55,152 bases of DNA from Marinomonas hwangdonensis. GTDB lineage: Bacteria; Pseudomonadota; Gammaproteobacteria; Pseudomonadales; Marinomonadaceae. Location: positions 1 through 55,152 of the forward strand of contig NZ_RIZG01000014.1 of NCBI RefSeq assembly GCF_003721245.1. Reading direction: 5' to 3'. The stretch's first letter is position 1. Each line of letters opens with the position of its first letter. The notes beneath the pieces were generated by a model. That model made no database searches. It worked only from the letters and a program-made list of their open reading frames with translations, and was not told the origin of the DNA. The position numbers and the translations under genes are program-made. Below are positions 36,357 to 44,503 of the stretch, piece after piece.

Positions 36357-37439
36357 ATGAGTTCTACCGATAAAAAACCCTCATCGCCCATGCTTGACCA
36401 CGACAAAGTGGCCGATCAAGCGAGTGTGTATGTGGCTCAATTTGAGCGCCAAGAAACTCCTTTGCAGCGCTTTCAGAAATTTCTTCATCACTATCCGATT
36501 GCGGCGCCATTAATTGTATTAGTGCTTGCGATTATTAGTTTTAGTGTGATTGTAGGTGATCGTTTCCTGCATCCTTTTAATTTATCTTTGGTGTTGCAGC
36601 AAGTCACCATTATCGGTGTGATTGGTGTCGCACAGACGCTGATTATATTAACGGCGGGGATTGATTTGTCGGTGGGTGCCATCATGGTACTGACCTCCGT
36701 TGTGATGGGTCGGATGGCGGTAAATTATGGTATTGACCCAAGCTTATCCATTCTAATTGGCATCGGTGTTGGCGCCTTAGCTGGCTTCATCAATGGGTTG
36801 TTGATTACACGTCTAAAAATTCCGCCCTTTATTGCGACTTTAGGCTCTTGGAACGTATTTTTTGCTTTAAACCTTTGGTACTCAAAAAGCGAAACCATTC
36901 GCTCCCAAGATATCAGTAGTGTTGCGCCATTATTGCAATGGACGGGACAGACCATTGATTTCTTCGGGGCTAGGTTGACCTACGGTTCCTTGTTGATGTT
37001 AGGTATCTTCTTCCTCATTTGGTATGCCTTGAACTGGACCGCATGGGGACGACATGTTTATGCCACTGGCGATGACCCAGAAGCGGCGAAATTAGCCGGT
37101 ATTCGCACCGATCGTATTTTAATGTCTGTGTATGTGTTGGCCGGTGTGGTGTGTGCGATAGGCGCATGGGTATTGATCGGTCGTATTGGTTCGGTTAGCC
37201 CACAAGCGGGCACTATGACCAACCTTGATAGTATTACCGCGGTCGTTATCGGGGGCTGTAGTTTATTTGGTGGTCGAGGCTCTATTTATGGAACCCTCAT
37301 AGGCGCATTAGTCGTGGGTGTGTTTCGAAACGGCTTAGCCTTGGCTGGTGTAGACGTACTTTGGCAAGAGTTTACCGTCGGTATATTGATTATTTCAGCG
37401 GTCGCGATTGATCAGTGGATTCGAAGAGGGAAAGCATAA
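36357..37439 (+). CDS. frcC: Fructose-type ABC transporter permease
   Basis: A 360-residue permease of the RbsC/FrcC class with a long cytoplasmic N-terminus (about 48 residues) and eight to ten membrane segments. Diagnostic stretches are LILTAGIDLSVGAIMVL, IPPFIATLGSW, WGRHVYATGDDPEAAKLAGI and GGCSLFGGRGSIYGTLIGA. The cytoplasmic GDDPEAAKLAGI loop contacts the ATPase. AGTAATCT before the ATG is preceded by a CTGGAG ribosome binding site. Its stop overlaps the frcA start (TAATG). Confidence 0.87.
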   Translation: MSSTDKKPSSPMLDHDKVADQASVYVAQFERQETPLQRFQKFLHHYPIAAPLIVLVLAIISFSVIVGDRFLHPFNLSLVLQQVTIIGVIGVAQTLIILTAGIDLSVGAIMVLTSVVMGRMAVNYGIDPSLSILIGIGVGALAGFINGLLITRLKIPPFIATLGSWNVFFALNLWYSKSETIRSQDISSVAPLLQWTGQTIDFFGARLTYGSLLMLGIFFLIWYALNWTAWGRHVYATGDDPEAAKLAGIRTDRILMSVYVLAGVVCAIGAWVLIGRIGSVSPQAGTMTNLDSITAVVIGGCSLFGGRGSIYGTLIGALVVGVFRNGLALAGVDVLWQEFTVGILIISAVAIDQWIRRGKA

Positions 37440-38233
37440 TGACGGCACATTACGATCAAACTCCGGTATTACAAACAAAAAATTTGGTAAAACGCTATGG
37501 CAGTGTAACCGCCATCGATCATGCTGATTTTGAACTGTATCCTGGTGAAATCTTGGCGGTCATTGGTGACAATGGCGCCGGTAAGTCTTCTTTGATTAAG
37601 GCGCTGTCTGGTGCCTTAATTCCAGATGAAGGTGAGATTTTTCTGGATGGTAAACCTGTGCACTTTTCATCTCCGATGGAAGCGCGCGCCTTGGGGATTG
37701 AAACGGTTTACCAAAACTTGGCCGTGTCTCCCGCGTTAAACATTGCGGATAATTTGTATTTAGGGCGAGAGTTGCGTAAGCCAGGTATCTTGGGCTCCGT
37801 TTTTCGCATGCTGGATAAGAAGGAAATGGAAAAGCGTGCTAAAGCTAAGATGTCTGAACTTGGATTAATGACCATTCAAAACATCAGCCAAGCCGTAGAG
37901 TCGCTTTCTGGCGGTCAACGCCAAGGTGTTGCGGTAGCTCGCTCGGCTTTGTTTGGCAGTAAAGTGGTTATTATGGATGAGCCAACGGCTGCATTGGGTG
38001 TGAAAGAGTCGCGCCGAGTCCTAAACCTGATCAAAGAAGTGCGTGATCGTGGTCTGCCGATTATTCTCATCAGTCACAATATGCCTCATGTCTTTGAAGT
38101 TGCTGACCGTATTCATATTCATCGCTTGGGTAAACGTGCCGCGATTGTCACACCTCAATCCCATTCAATGTCGGATGCCGTGGCGATTATGACCGGTGCC
38201 ATGGATGTGAATAGTCCAACACAGGCGGCTTAA
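37439..38233 (+). CDS. frcA: Fructose-type ABC transporter ATPase (single domain)
   Basis: A 264-residue ABC ATPase. Walker A GDNGAGKSS, signature LSGGQRQG, Walker B VVIMDEPTAALG and the switch His (ISHNMPHV) are all intact. Having one nucleotide-binding domain rather than the tandem pair of RbsA is the hallmark of FrcA-type systems. I start at ATG 37439, within the frcC stop (TAATG) and after AGAGGG; a GTG eight codons upstream lies inside frcC and is less likely. It ends the transporter operon. Confidence 0.88.
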   Translation: MTAHYDQTPVLQTKNLVKRYGSVTAIDHADFELYPGEILAVIGDNGAGKSSLIKALSGALIPDEGEIFLDGKPVHFSSPMEARALGIETVYQNLAVSPALNIADNLYLGRELRKPGILGSVFRMLDKKEMEKRAKAKMSELGLMTIQNISQAVESLSGGQRQGVAVARSALFGSKVVIMDEPTAALGVKESRRVLNLIKEVRDRGLPIILISHNMPHVFEVADRIHIHRLGKRAAIVTPQSHSMSDAVAIMTGAMDVNSPTQAA

Positions 38234-38246
38234 GAGAAAAATCAAA

Positions 38247-38293
38247 CCGCTATTTTGTTTCTACGGCAAAGTAAGGCAGAATAGCGGCTTTTT
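38247..38293 (+). terminator. Terminator of frcBCA
   Basis: CCGCTATT (38247-38254) pairs with AATAGCGG (38280-38287), with a 25-base loop, and CTTTTTA follows. Confidence 0.65.
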
Positions 38294-38379
38294 ATGCTCT
38301 GCATGCAGTAAAAGAGTGCTTTAGTAATAAGCCTTTCAGCGCAAGTGTATAAAGTGGATGGCAATCTTGAGGTGGTAAT

Positions 38380-39360
38380 ATGAGGGTTAACACATTGACT
38401 GAGAAGCATGTTATTGGGCGATTATTGTCTTTTAAAGAATATCGTTTTATGTCCAGTCTTTTGGCTATTTTTATTGTCGCTGTTTTGCTTTTTTCACCTT
38501 TGTCATCCCAGTCTTCTGAGCCGCAGCCTCTTAGGTCAATCGGCATTAGTGTGGCCGATCTTGGTAACCCTTATTTTGTTCAGTTGGTCGAGTCGGCAAC
38601 GTCGAAAGCCGAAGCGCTGACGGGACACCCCGTAAAAATGTTAATTCGCTCGGATGCTTATGATTGGCAAAGACAAATTGATCAAATTAATGATTTCATT
38701 GAACAAAAAGTCGATTTAATCGTGTTAACCGCCGCGGATGAATACAAGGTGGCGGGCGTGGTTGCCAAAGCCCAACGAGCCGGTATTAAGGTGATCGCTG
38801 TGGATGTCAATGCCCACGGAGCGGATGCAACCATCACCACGAATAATGTTCAAGCTGGTGTGGTGGCGTGTGAAAAGTTGGCTGAAAAAATAGGTTATGA
38901 AGGGAACTTTGTGATTGTTAATGGCGTGCTTGTTTCGTCGGTGATTGAACGCGTCGCTGGCTGTAAGTCAGCACTGACTAAGTACCCAAACATTACCTTA
39001 TTGAGTGACCGTATGAATGGCACCGGCAGCGTAGAAGGTGGTATGGAGGCCATGACCTATCTGATGGAAGAGTATGATAGCATTGACGCTGTTTTTGCGA
39101 TTAACGATCCAACGGCGTTGGGTGTACTACGCGCCGCTCAACAAGCCAATCGCCACGATTTTTTATTAGCTTCTGTAGACGGTGCGCCGTTTGCAACAGA
39201 GATTATCGCTCAATCTGACAACCCTTGGGTCGCCACAGCAGTCCAACGTCCTGTACCTATGGCAGAAAAAGCCATCGAGATAGGTATGGATTTGCTGCAA
39301 GGCAAAGAGGTTGCACAGCGTTTTTTTCTTATTCCATCCGCTTTGGTCGAAAAGCCGTAA
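38380..39360 (+). CDS. Orphan sugar-binding (TorT/RbsB-like) periplasmic protein
   Basis: A 326-residue type I periplasmic binding fold with SIGISVADLGNPYFVQLVESA, DLIVLTAADEYKVAGVV, VIAVDVNAHGADAT and FAINDPTALGVLRAA. The gene begins at ATG 38380 with GAGG seven bases upstream, giving an unusually long N-region before the signal-peptide helix (about residues 24-43); an internal ATG at 38449 would give a normal signal peptide but has no good ribosome binding site. It has its own leader after the frc terminator and no permease or ATPase follows. I infer a sensory role, as a partner of the TorS-like kinase upstream, over a transport role. Confidence 0.8.
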   Translation: MRVNTLTEKHVIGRLLSFKEYRFMSSLLAIFIVAVLLFSPLSSQSSEPQPLRSIGISVADLGNPYFVQLVESATSKAEALTGHPVKMLIRSDAYDWQRQIDQINDFIEQKVDLIVLTAADEYKVAGVVAKAQRAGIKVIAVDVNAHGADATITTNNVQAGVVACEKLAEKIGYEGNFVIVNGVLVSSVIERVAGCKSALTKYPNITLLSDRMNGTGSVEGGMEAMTYLMEEYDSIDAVFAINDPTALGVLRAAQQANRHDFLLASVDGAPFATEIIAQSDNPWVATAVQRPVPMAEKAIEIGMDLLQGKEVAQRFFLIPSALVEKP

Positions 39361-39515
39361 AGGGGATGACCTCTGTAAAATTGACCTCATTAAAACCGAC
39401 TCCGGTGAAAATAGTTGCGTTTATTTTTGTTTCGAATCTTGGCTTTTAGTCTTAGTCCCTTGGTGTTTTATTGTGAACGGGGTTAAGCTATCGGGCTTCG
39501 TTATAGAGGCCGCTC

Positions 39516-40403
39516 ATGGACACGTCTACGCTTTTCTCTCAAATCTTTAATACCGTTTTTCCGCTTGCCAGTATCGTATTGGTGGCGTTCTTCTATGCGC
39601 GTGTCCGACCGACCGACATGGCGGTGGCTAACCGGATTAATATTAGTGTCTTTTGTCCGGCGCTGATTTTTTCAGTGATGGCATCGAAAGAGTTTCATAT
39701 TGCGCAATATCTGGATCTTATTTTAGCCGCCGCTGTGGTGGTATTAGGCTCTGGACTGGTCGTCTTGCCATTTTGTAAGTGGTTAAAAATCTCTCCTAAG
39801 ACCTTTATCCCACCAATGATGTTTAATAACAGTGGCAATTTAGGTATTCCGCTGATTGTACTGGCATTTGGCGAATCCGCTTTACCGATCGCGGTAGTTC
39901 TGTTTTTAACAGAAAATTTGCTGCACTTTACGGTGGGTATGTATTTACTTAACCCAAAGTCGAACCCTCTCAACGTGTTAAAAATGCCGATGATTATTGC
40001 CACCATGTTGGGTTTAGTGTGGAGTTTTCAGGGATGGACCCTTGCCCCGGCGGTTAAAGTGTCTGTTGATATGCTTGGGCAAATTGCAATTCCCTTGATG
40101 CTGTTTGCCTTGGGGGTGCGTATGACCAGTGTGGACTTCGGTCAATGGCGATTGGGAGTGATTAGTGGTGTGTTATGTCCTTTAAGTGGATTAATTGTGG
40201 CGGTGATTTGGCAGTACTTTGTTGGGATGTCCGCGCAAAATTTTGCGTATTTGCTGATTTTTGCCTGTCTTCCGCCTGCGGTGTTGAACTATATGGTGGC
40301 TGAACTCTACCAGCAAGAGCCCCATAAGGTTGCCTCGATCGTGTTGATCAGTAATATCATGAGCATCGCGATTATTCCTTGTGTGTTATTTTATGTGCTG
40401 TAA
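39516..40403 (+). CDS. AEC-family (auxin efflux carrier-like) transporter
   Basis: A 295-residue membrane protein with about ten helices in the inverted five-helix repeat of the AEC family. Family motifs seen are FCPALIFSVMA in helix 2, FNNSGNLGIPL in the broken helix, and the C-terminal cluster ACLPPAVLNYMVAELY. Bacterial members export organic acids such as malate or malonate; the substrate here is unknown. AGAGG precedes the ATG. A 31-base gap links it to the MscS-type gene, so co-transcription is plausible. Confidence 0.87.
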   Translation: MDTSTLFSQIFNTVFPLASIVLVAFFYARVRPTDMAVANRINISVFCPALIFSVMASKEFHIAQYLDLILAAAVVVLGSGLVVLPFCKWLKISPKTFIPPMMFNNSGNLGIPLIVLAFGESALPIAVVLFLTENLLHFTVGMYLLNPKSNPLNVLKMPMIIATMLGLVWSFQGWTLAPAVKVSVDMLGQIAIPLMLFALGVRMTSVDFGQWRLGVISGVLCPLSGLIVAVIWQYFVGMSAQNFAYLLIFACLPPAVLNYMVAELYQQEPHKVASIVLISNIMSIAIIPCVLFYVL

Positions 40404-40434
40404 TGCTCCAATCAGAAGACGATAGGAAAAAGCG

Positions 40435-40989
40435 ATGATGGTAAAAGTGGGTTTAATTGTTTTATTGGTGGTGGCGTATGTTGTCCTTTCGCGTCTTCTT
40501 AAATCAAGCATTGCTTTGTTAGGTCATAAAAAAGCGGTGAACGAAGTTCGTATTACCTATGTTTCTAAGATGTTGCATCTTGGTATGACGGCGACTTTTG
40601 TGTTGGTGGTCTGCCTGATTTTAGGGGTAGGTTATGGCCAGTTGGCGATCTTTTTCTCGTCTGTGTTTGCGGTCGTTGGTGTGGCTTTGTTTGCCCAATG
40701 GTCTATTTTAAGTAACATTACCGCCAGTCTGATTATCTTTTTTGGTTTCCCATATCGCGTTGGAGATTGGGTCAAGGTTGTGGATAAAGACGATGAAGTT
40801 TTAGGGCAAATTTTAGAAATATCGACGTTTCACGTGATTATTCAGCGTTTATCAGGCGATGTCGTCACTTATCCGAACAGCCTGATATTACAAAAAGCGG
40901 TTGTGCGTTTTGAAAATAAAGAAGCGGCACAAGCCATGAGCCAATTTGTGTTACCAGCAAAGCCCGATGAGTTACCACCAACACCTTAA
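40435..40989 (+). CDS. Small MscS-type mechanosensitive channel
   Basis: A 184-residue protein with about three membrane helices (about 4-20, 50-68, 72-105), the last giving the pore-lining TM3-like segment IFFSSVFAVVGVALFAQWSI, followed by the MscS beta domain (ASLIIFFGFPYRVGDWVKV, VVTYPNSLILQ). It lacks the C-terminal alpha/beta cage of full MscS and may be regulated differently. It opens on membrane tension to release osmolytes. It starts at the first of two adjacent ATGs, with AGGAAAAA upstream. Confidence 0.85.
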   Translation: MMVKVGLIVLLVVAYVVLSRLLKSSIALLGHKKAVNEVRITYVSKMLHLGMTATFVLVVCLILGVGYGQLAIFFSSVFAVVGVALFAQWSILSNITASLIIFFGFPYRVGDWVKVVDKDDEVLGQILEISTFHVIIQRLSGDVVTYPNSLILQKAVVRFENKEAAQAMSQFVLPAKPDELPPTP

Positions 40990-41079
40990 GGATTGGTTAA
41001 ATAACGATCAGTTTTTTTGAGATGACCTAAAGATGTGTCATACTGGTTTGGTTTTATCTTAAAAAAGGGAACCTCTCTT

Positions 41080-41355
41080 GTGAAATCTGATCCTGAATCC
41101 TTGTTAAAAAATAACGATAAGCTGATTCACTCTGAAGCACTTAAAGTCAAATCTCATGCCCAGCGCCCCCAAGAAGACTGGGTTTTGCACACCTTAATGA
41201 TCGAAGGTTACGACGTGCCTTTTCGATTTAAGCGACAAGGCAAGTATCGTACGCTGCGTGGGGCGAGGGTAAATTTGACTTATTATCCTACCCAAGAAAT
41301 GGTTGCGGGCATTCCTGTCGAAATTATGAAAGTCGTCCGAGTAAAGCGCACCTAG
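41080..41355 (+). CDS. Conserved small hypothetical protein
   Basis: A 91-residue basic soluble protein I do not recognise as a named family. It has a polar N-terminus (KSDPESLLKNNDKLIHSEA) and a likely beta-rich core (DWVLHTLMIEGYDVPFRF, YRTLRGARVNLTYYP). There is no signal peptide, Cys pair or membrane helix. GTG 41080 is preceded by AAAGGGA about nine bases upstream and is my choice; the frame stays open to GTG 41035, which has no ribosome binding site. The compositional pattern and low-repeat sequence look like a real, conserved gene. Confidence 0.7.
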   Translation: MKSDPESLLKNNDKLIHSEALKVKSHAQRPQEDWVLHTLMIEGYDVPFRFKRQGKYRTLRGARVNLTYYPTQEMVAGIPVEIMKVVRVKRT

Positions 41356-41472
41356 TCTCTGTGCTGTGCGATCCCTAGCACTTCTGCTTTAATTCTTGTT
41401 GATATGAACTTAATATAGCCGCGCTTGTCCCTACTTCAGGGATGTATCTTTGCGTATTGGGTGTGAAAAACA

Positions 41473-42306
41473 ATGAATATGAGTCGTTCTGGAAGCGCGT
41501 TTACCATGATGAAGCGCATTGAGCGCAGTAAGTGGTTTCAAGGTTTTATTATTACAATCATCGTGATTGCCGCGTTAACTGTGGGAGCTAAAACCTACCC
41601 CTTGCCGTATGGCATTGATAAAGCGATTAATTATTTAGATATCTTTATTACAATCTTTTTTCTTGTTGAAATCAGTTTGCGGTTTTTAGCGTGTGAAAGT
41701 AAGCGTCATTTTTTCAAAGACCCGTGGAATATCTTCGATGTGGTGATTGTGGCGGGCAGTCTAATGCCGATATCGGATACCGAAATGATTCTGGTCGCGC
41801 GTCTGCTGCGAGTGTTTCGCGTATTACGCTTGGTATCGATCATTCCAGATCTGCGTTTCTTGATTAATGCTTTGCTCAAAGCCATCCCCAAAATGGGCTA
41901 CATTGCCCTGTTGATGTTTATCATTTTCTATATCTTTGCCGCGGTGGGCTCGATCTTTTTTCACCACGTCAACGAGACACTTTGGGGTGATATCGCCATT
42001 TCCATGTTGACACTGTTTCGAGTGGCGACGTTTGAGGACTGGACAGATGTGATGTATGAAACAATGGAAGTGTACCCACTTAGCTGGATTTTTTACATTA
42101 TCTTCATTTTTTTAACAGCGTTTGTGTTTTTAAATATGATGGTGGGCGTGGTGTTGGATGTGATGACTCGAGAAACGGCGGAAGAAGAGCATGAAAACCA
42201 AGAAAATCATCATCAAGCGTTAGTTGCGCAAATTTCTGAGTTACAAGCTCAGGTCGCGCGTCTTGCGGATAAGATTGACGCGCAACAAGATGACAAGAAC
42301 CGATAA
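41473..42306 (+). CDS. Bacterial voltage-gated channel (BacNav family) with acidic selectivity filter
   Basis: A 277-residue six-helix channel subunit, expected to form a tetramer in the inner membrane. The S4 voltage sensor has Arg at 110, 113, 116 and 119 (ARLLRVFRVLR), and the pore loop lies between S5 (about 141-163) and S6 (about 204-232). A C-terminal Glu-rich segment leads into a coiled coil (about 247-272). The filter reads TFEDWTD (186-192) instead of TLESWSM or TLESWAS of sodium-selective NavAb/NaChBac. Asp at the positions corresponding to 178 and 181 of NavAb is what converts that channel to calcium selectivity (CavAb, TLDDWSD), so divalent permeation is plausible here. Confidence 0.88.
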   Translation: MNMSRSGSAFTMMKRIERSKWFQGFIITIIVIAALTVGAKTYPLPYGIDKAINYLDIFITIFFLVEISLRFLACESKRHFFKDPWNIFDVVIVAGSLMPISDTEMILVARLLRVFRVLRLVSIIPDLRFLINALLKAIPKMGYIALLMFIIFYIFAAVGSIFFHHVNETLWGDIAISMLTLFRVATFEDWTDVMYETMEVYPLSWIFYIIFIFLTAFVFLNMMVGVVLDVMTRETAEEEHENQENHHQALVAQISELQAQVARLADKIDAQQDDKNR

Positions 42307-42325
42307 CCCCTTATGTTAGGGTGAT

Positions 42326-43222
42326 TTACGTCGGCTGCTGGTTGACTTTTTTTAACCAGCGGCCACCAAAGGTGTTTAACATCAGCCCTAGTAGAACGAT
42401 AAAAATCCCCCACCATTGCATCATGCTTACCGTTTCGGATAGAAAAACTTCTGCGGAAGTCAGTCCGACAACGGGAACGCCTAACGTCAGTGGTGCTACC
42501 GTGGCAGCTGGATAGCGAGACAGTAGATAACTCCACAAGCCGTAGCCTGCTAAGGTTGCAAACAAGGACAGGTATGCAAGGGTGGCTATCGATTTAATGT
42601 TCAGCCCGACAATATTGCTCCACATAACATCGCCACCATCAATAAAATACGCGCAAAGGAAGAAGGGAACAGGGGGAACCCAGCTAGACCAAACGATTAA
42701 GTTTAGGTTGGCGTCGTAGCCTCTTCGGCTGATGGTTTTGGTGAAGATGTTGCCCAGCGCCCAGCTTGACCCCGCCGCCAGTGTTAAACCAAATCCCAGC
42801 GCCGTCATAGTGGTGTCGTCGTTATCAAGACCAATCACCGCGAGGCCACCAATAGCGATGCCAATAGCGAGCACCTGGTAAGGGCGTACGGTTTCTTTTA
42901 ATAGCAAGACGGCAAATAGCAGCGTAAAAATCGCTTGAGATTGCAGCACCAAAGACGCAAGTCCCGCCGGCATACCAAACGACATGGCACTAAATAGAAA
43001 CGCAAACTGGCCAAAATTTAACGCTAATGCGTACCCAATACACCACAGTAGCGGTGTGTTGGGTCGTGAAAAAAAGAAACAGCCAATTAAACCTATAACA
43101 AGAAAGCGTAATCCACCTAACATCATAGGCGTAAGTTCATCTAAGCCCCAGCGCATGACGATAAAGTTAAAGCCCCATGCGACTATGATAATCAGCGCCA
43201 AAAACATGTCTTTGCGAATCAT
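42326..43222 (-). CDS. eamA: EamA-type drug/metabolite exporter
   Basis: A 298-residue DMT-superfamily transporter with ten helices in two EamA repeats. It aligns throughout with E. coli EamA (YdeD), the O-acetylserine/cysteine exporter: NFGQFAFLFSAMSFGMPAGL, LTLAAGSSWALGNIFTK and the opening RKDMFLALIIIVAWGFNF. AAGGA precedes the ATG. The substrate is inferred from family similarity only. It is downstream of the oxidase operon on the same strand but separated by 115 bases. Confidence 0.82.
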   Translation of the reverse strand: MIRKDMFLALIIIVAWGFNFIVMRWGLDELTPMMLGGLRFLVIGLIGCFFFSRPNTPLLWCIGYALALNFGQFAFLFSAMSFGMPAGLASLVLQSQAIFTLLFAVLLLKETVRPYQVLAIGIAIGGLAVIGLDNDDTTMTALGFGLTLAAGSSWALGNIFTKTISRRGYDANLNLIVWSSWVPPVPFFLCAYFIDGGDVMWSNIVGLNIKSIATLAYLSLFATLAGYGLWSYLLSRYPAATVAPLTLGVPVVGLTSAEVFLSETVSMMQWWGIFIVLLGLMLNTFGGRWLKKVNQQPT

Positions 43223-43337
43223 GGTGAGTCCTTAACCGTACAATCGTGAAGTGAAAATAAGCCATTCACTTTACGTGTTTTACTTCTGTTTGCACATGGA
43301 CAGATCCACAAATAACCGAGGACACAGTGATATTGCT

Positions 43338-43490
43338 TTAAGGTAGTCCTGTTATTAACAGTTTCAGGCTGTATGAAAGGCATGTAATCGCAATGAACCC
43401 AGTGACATACAGCAGTCCGAACCATTGCCACGATTTAAGCTTGGCGGTTTTTTCTTTTAGTCTTTTTAGACCTGCTCTGGTAAATGGCAT
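43338..43490 (-). CDS. Small CioB-associated membrane protein (DUF2474-like)
   Basis: A 50-residue protein found by translating the end of the oxidase operon. It begins MPFTRAGLKRLKEK, then a basic/aromatic WQWFGLLYV and one membrane helix (about 22-45). Short single-helix proteins of the DUF2474/CydX kind follow cydB or cioB in many bacteria and stabilise or assemble the oxidase. Its ATG overlaps the cioB stop (TAATG), which is strong evidence that it is translated. Confidence 0.8.
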   Translation of the reverse strand: MPFTRAGLKRLKEKTAKLKSWQWFGLLYVTGFIAITCLSYSLKLLITGLP

Positions 43491-44503
43491 TAGTAACCCT
43501 CCTGATAATCTTCCACCTTGCCAGCAAAAACGCGATAGCCCCATAAGGTGTAGGCGCATATCAAGGGTACGAAGATGCAGATACCGGGAAGCAAGAAGAG
43601 CAAGCTGCTGTCTGGCGATGCCGCTTCCATAAAAGTGAGTTGCCTTGGTATGAGGTACGGGAACAAACCGACCACAAGCCCCGCGAAGCCTAATAAAAAC
43701 AGGGTAGCGGCATACCAAAATGGTCGACCTTCATGGCGAACGATGTCAGCCGAATGCCTGTTTAAATCTCGCCATGCTAAAACCGCAACCACCAAGGTGA
43801 TGATAGGCAAGGGCGATAACCACAAGAAATTCAAGCCAGAAAACCAACGCTGACGAATGTCTACTTGGTTTGCCACTGTCCACACGCTGACGATGATCAT
43901 GGCAAACACGGTTATCATTAAGAGTTGTTTGCCTAATTTCGCCGCGTGTTCTTGAATACGTCCACGACTTTTCATAAACAGGTAACAAGCTGCCAGCAAA
44001 GCATATCCCGCCATCACTGAAAATCCCGTGAATATAGAGAAGGGGGTTAACCAGTGTAAGCTGGATATACTCTCGACACCGACGGGCACACCTTGAACGA
44101 TGGCGCCCAGCAACATGCCTTGGCAAAACGCCGCGATAGCGGATCCCGCGCTAAAGGCGACATCCCAATAAGGTCGAGACGTATCGGACTTAAATCGATA
44201 CTCGAATGCCACCCCACGAAAAATCAAAGCAAACAGCATCAGCATGATAGGGAGATAAAAGGTTAAAGCAATTCCCGCATAAGCGGCAGGGAAAGCGGCA
44301 AACAACACCACACCACCAAAGACTAACCAGGTTTCGTTGCCATCCCAAACGTGTGATATAGAGCGCATTAAATGGTCGCGCTCGCCTTCTTGGTTAAACC
44401 AAGGGTAAAGAATGCCAATCCCGAGGTCGAAGCCATCAAGTAACACGTACATAAAGATGGCAAAGCCTAAAACAAGGAAGTAGAAAAGCGCCAAGTCCAT
44501 CAT
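43490..44503 (-). CDS. cioB: Cytochrome bd-type (cyanide-insensitive) quinol oxidase subunit II
   Basis: A 337-residue membrane protein of the CydB family with nine helices. The family opening LDGFDLGIGILYPW and DGNETWLVFGGVVLFAAFP are present. Together with CioA it oxidises quinol and reduces oxygen to water without pumping protons. The length and the short-Q-loop partner fit the CioB branch. It overlaps cioA by 4 bases and the downstream small gene by one base, so all three are translationally coupled. Confidence 0.94.
   Translation of the reverse strand: MMDLALFYFLVLGFAIFMYVLLDGFDLGIGILYPWFNQEGERDHLMRSISHVWDGNETWLVFGGVVLFAAFPAAYAGIALTFYLPIMLMLFALIFRGVAFEYRFKSDTSRPYWDVAFSAGSAIAAFCQGMLLGAIVQGVPVGVESISSLHWLTPFSIFTGFSVMAGYALLAACYLFMKSRGRIQEHAAKLGKQLLMITVFAMIIVSVWTVANQVDIRQRWFSGLNFLWLSPLPIITLVVAVLAWRDLNRHSADIVRHEGRPFWYAATLFLLGFAGLVVGLFPYLIPRQLTFMEAASPDSSLLFLLPGICIFVPLICAYTLWGYRVFAGKVEDYQEGY

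Noticed and set aside
38299..38308. Palindrome CTGCATGCAG before the orphan binding-protein gene
   Set aside because: A 10-base palindrome alone is expected by chance in a window this size and has no matching copy or promoter context.
39365..39448. 27-codon ORF (begins MTSVKLTS) between the binding protein and AEC genes
   Set aside because: The only purine-rich stretch touches the ATG directly, so spacing is wrong for a ribosome binding site, and nothing marks the peptide as conserved.
43249..43271. Stem AAGTGAA/TTCACTT as terminator of the cio operon
   Set aside because: It pairs but has no T-run on the minus strand and lies 67 bases beyond the last cio gene, so I could not support a terminator call.
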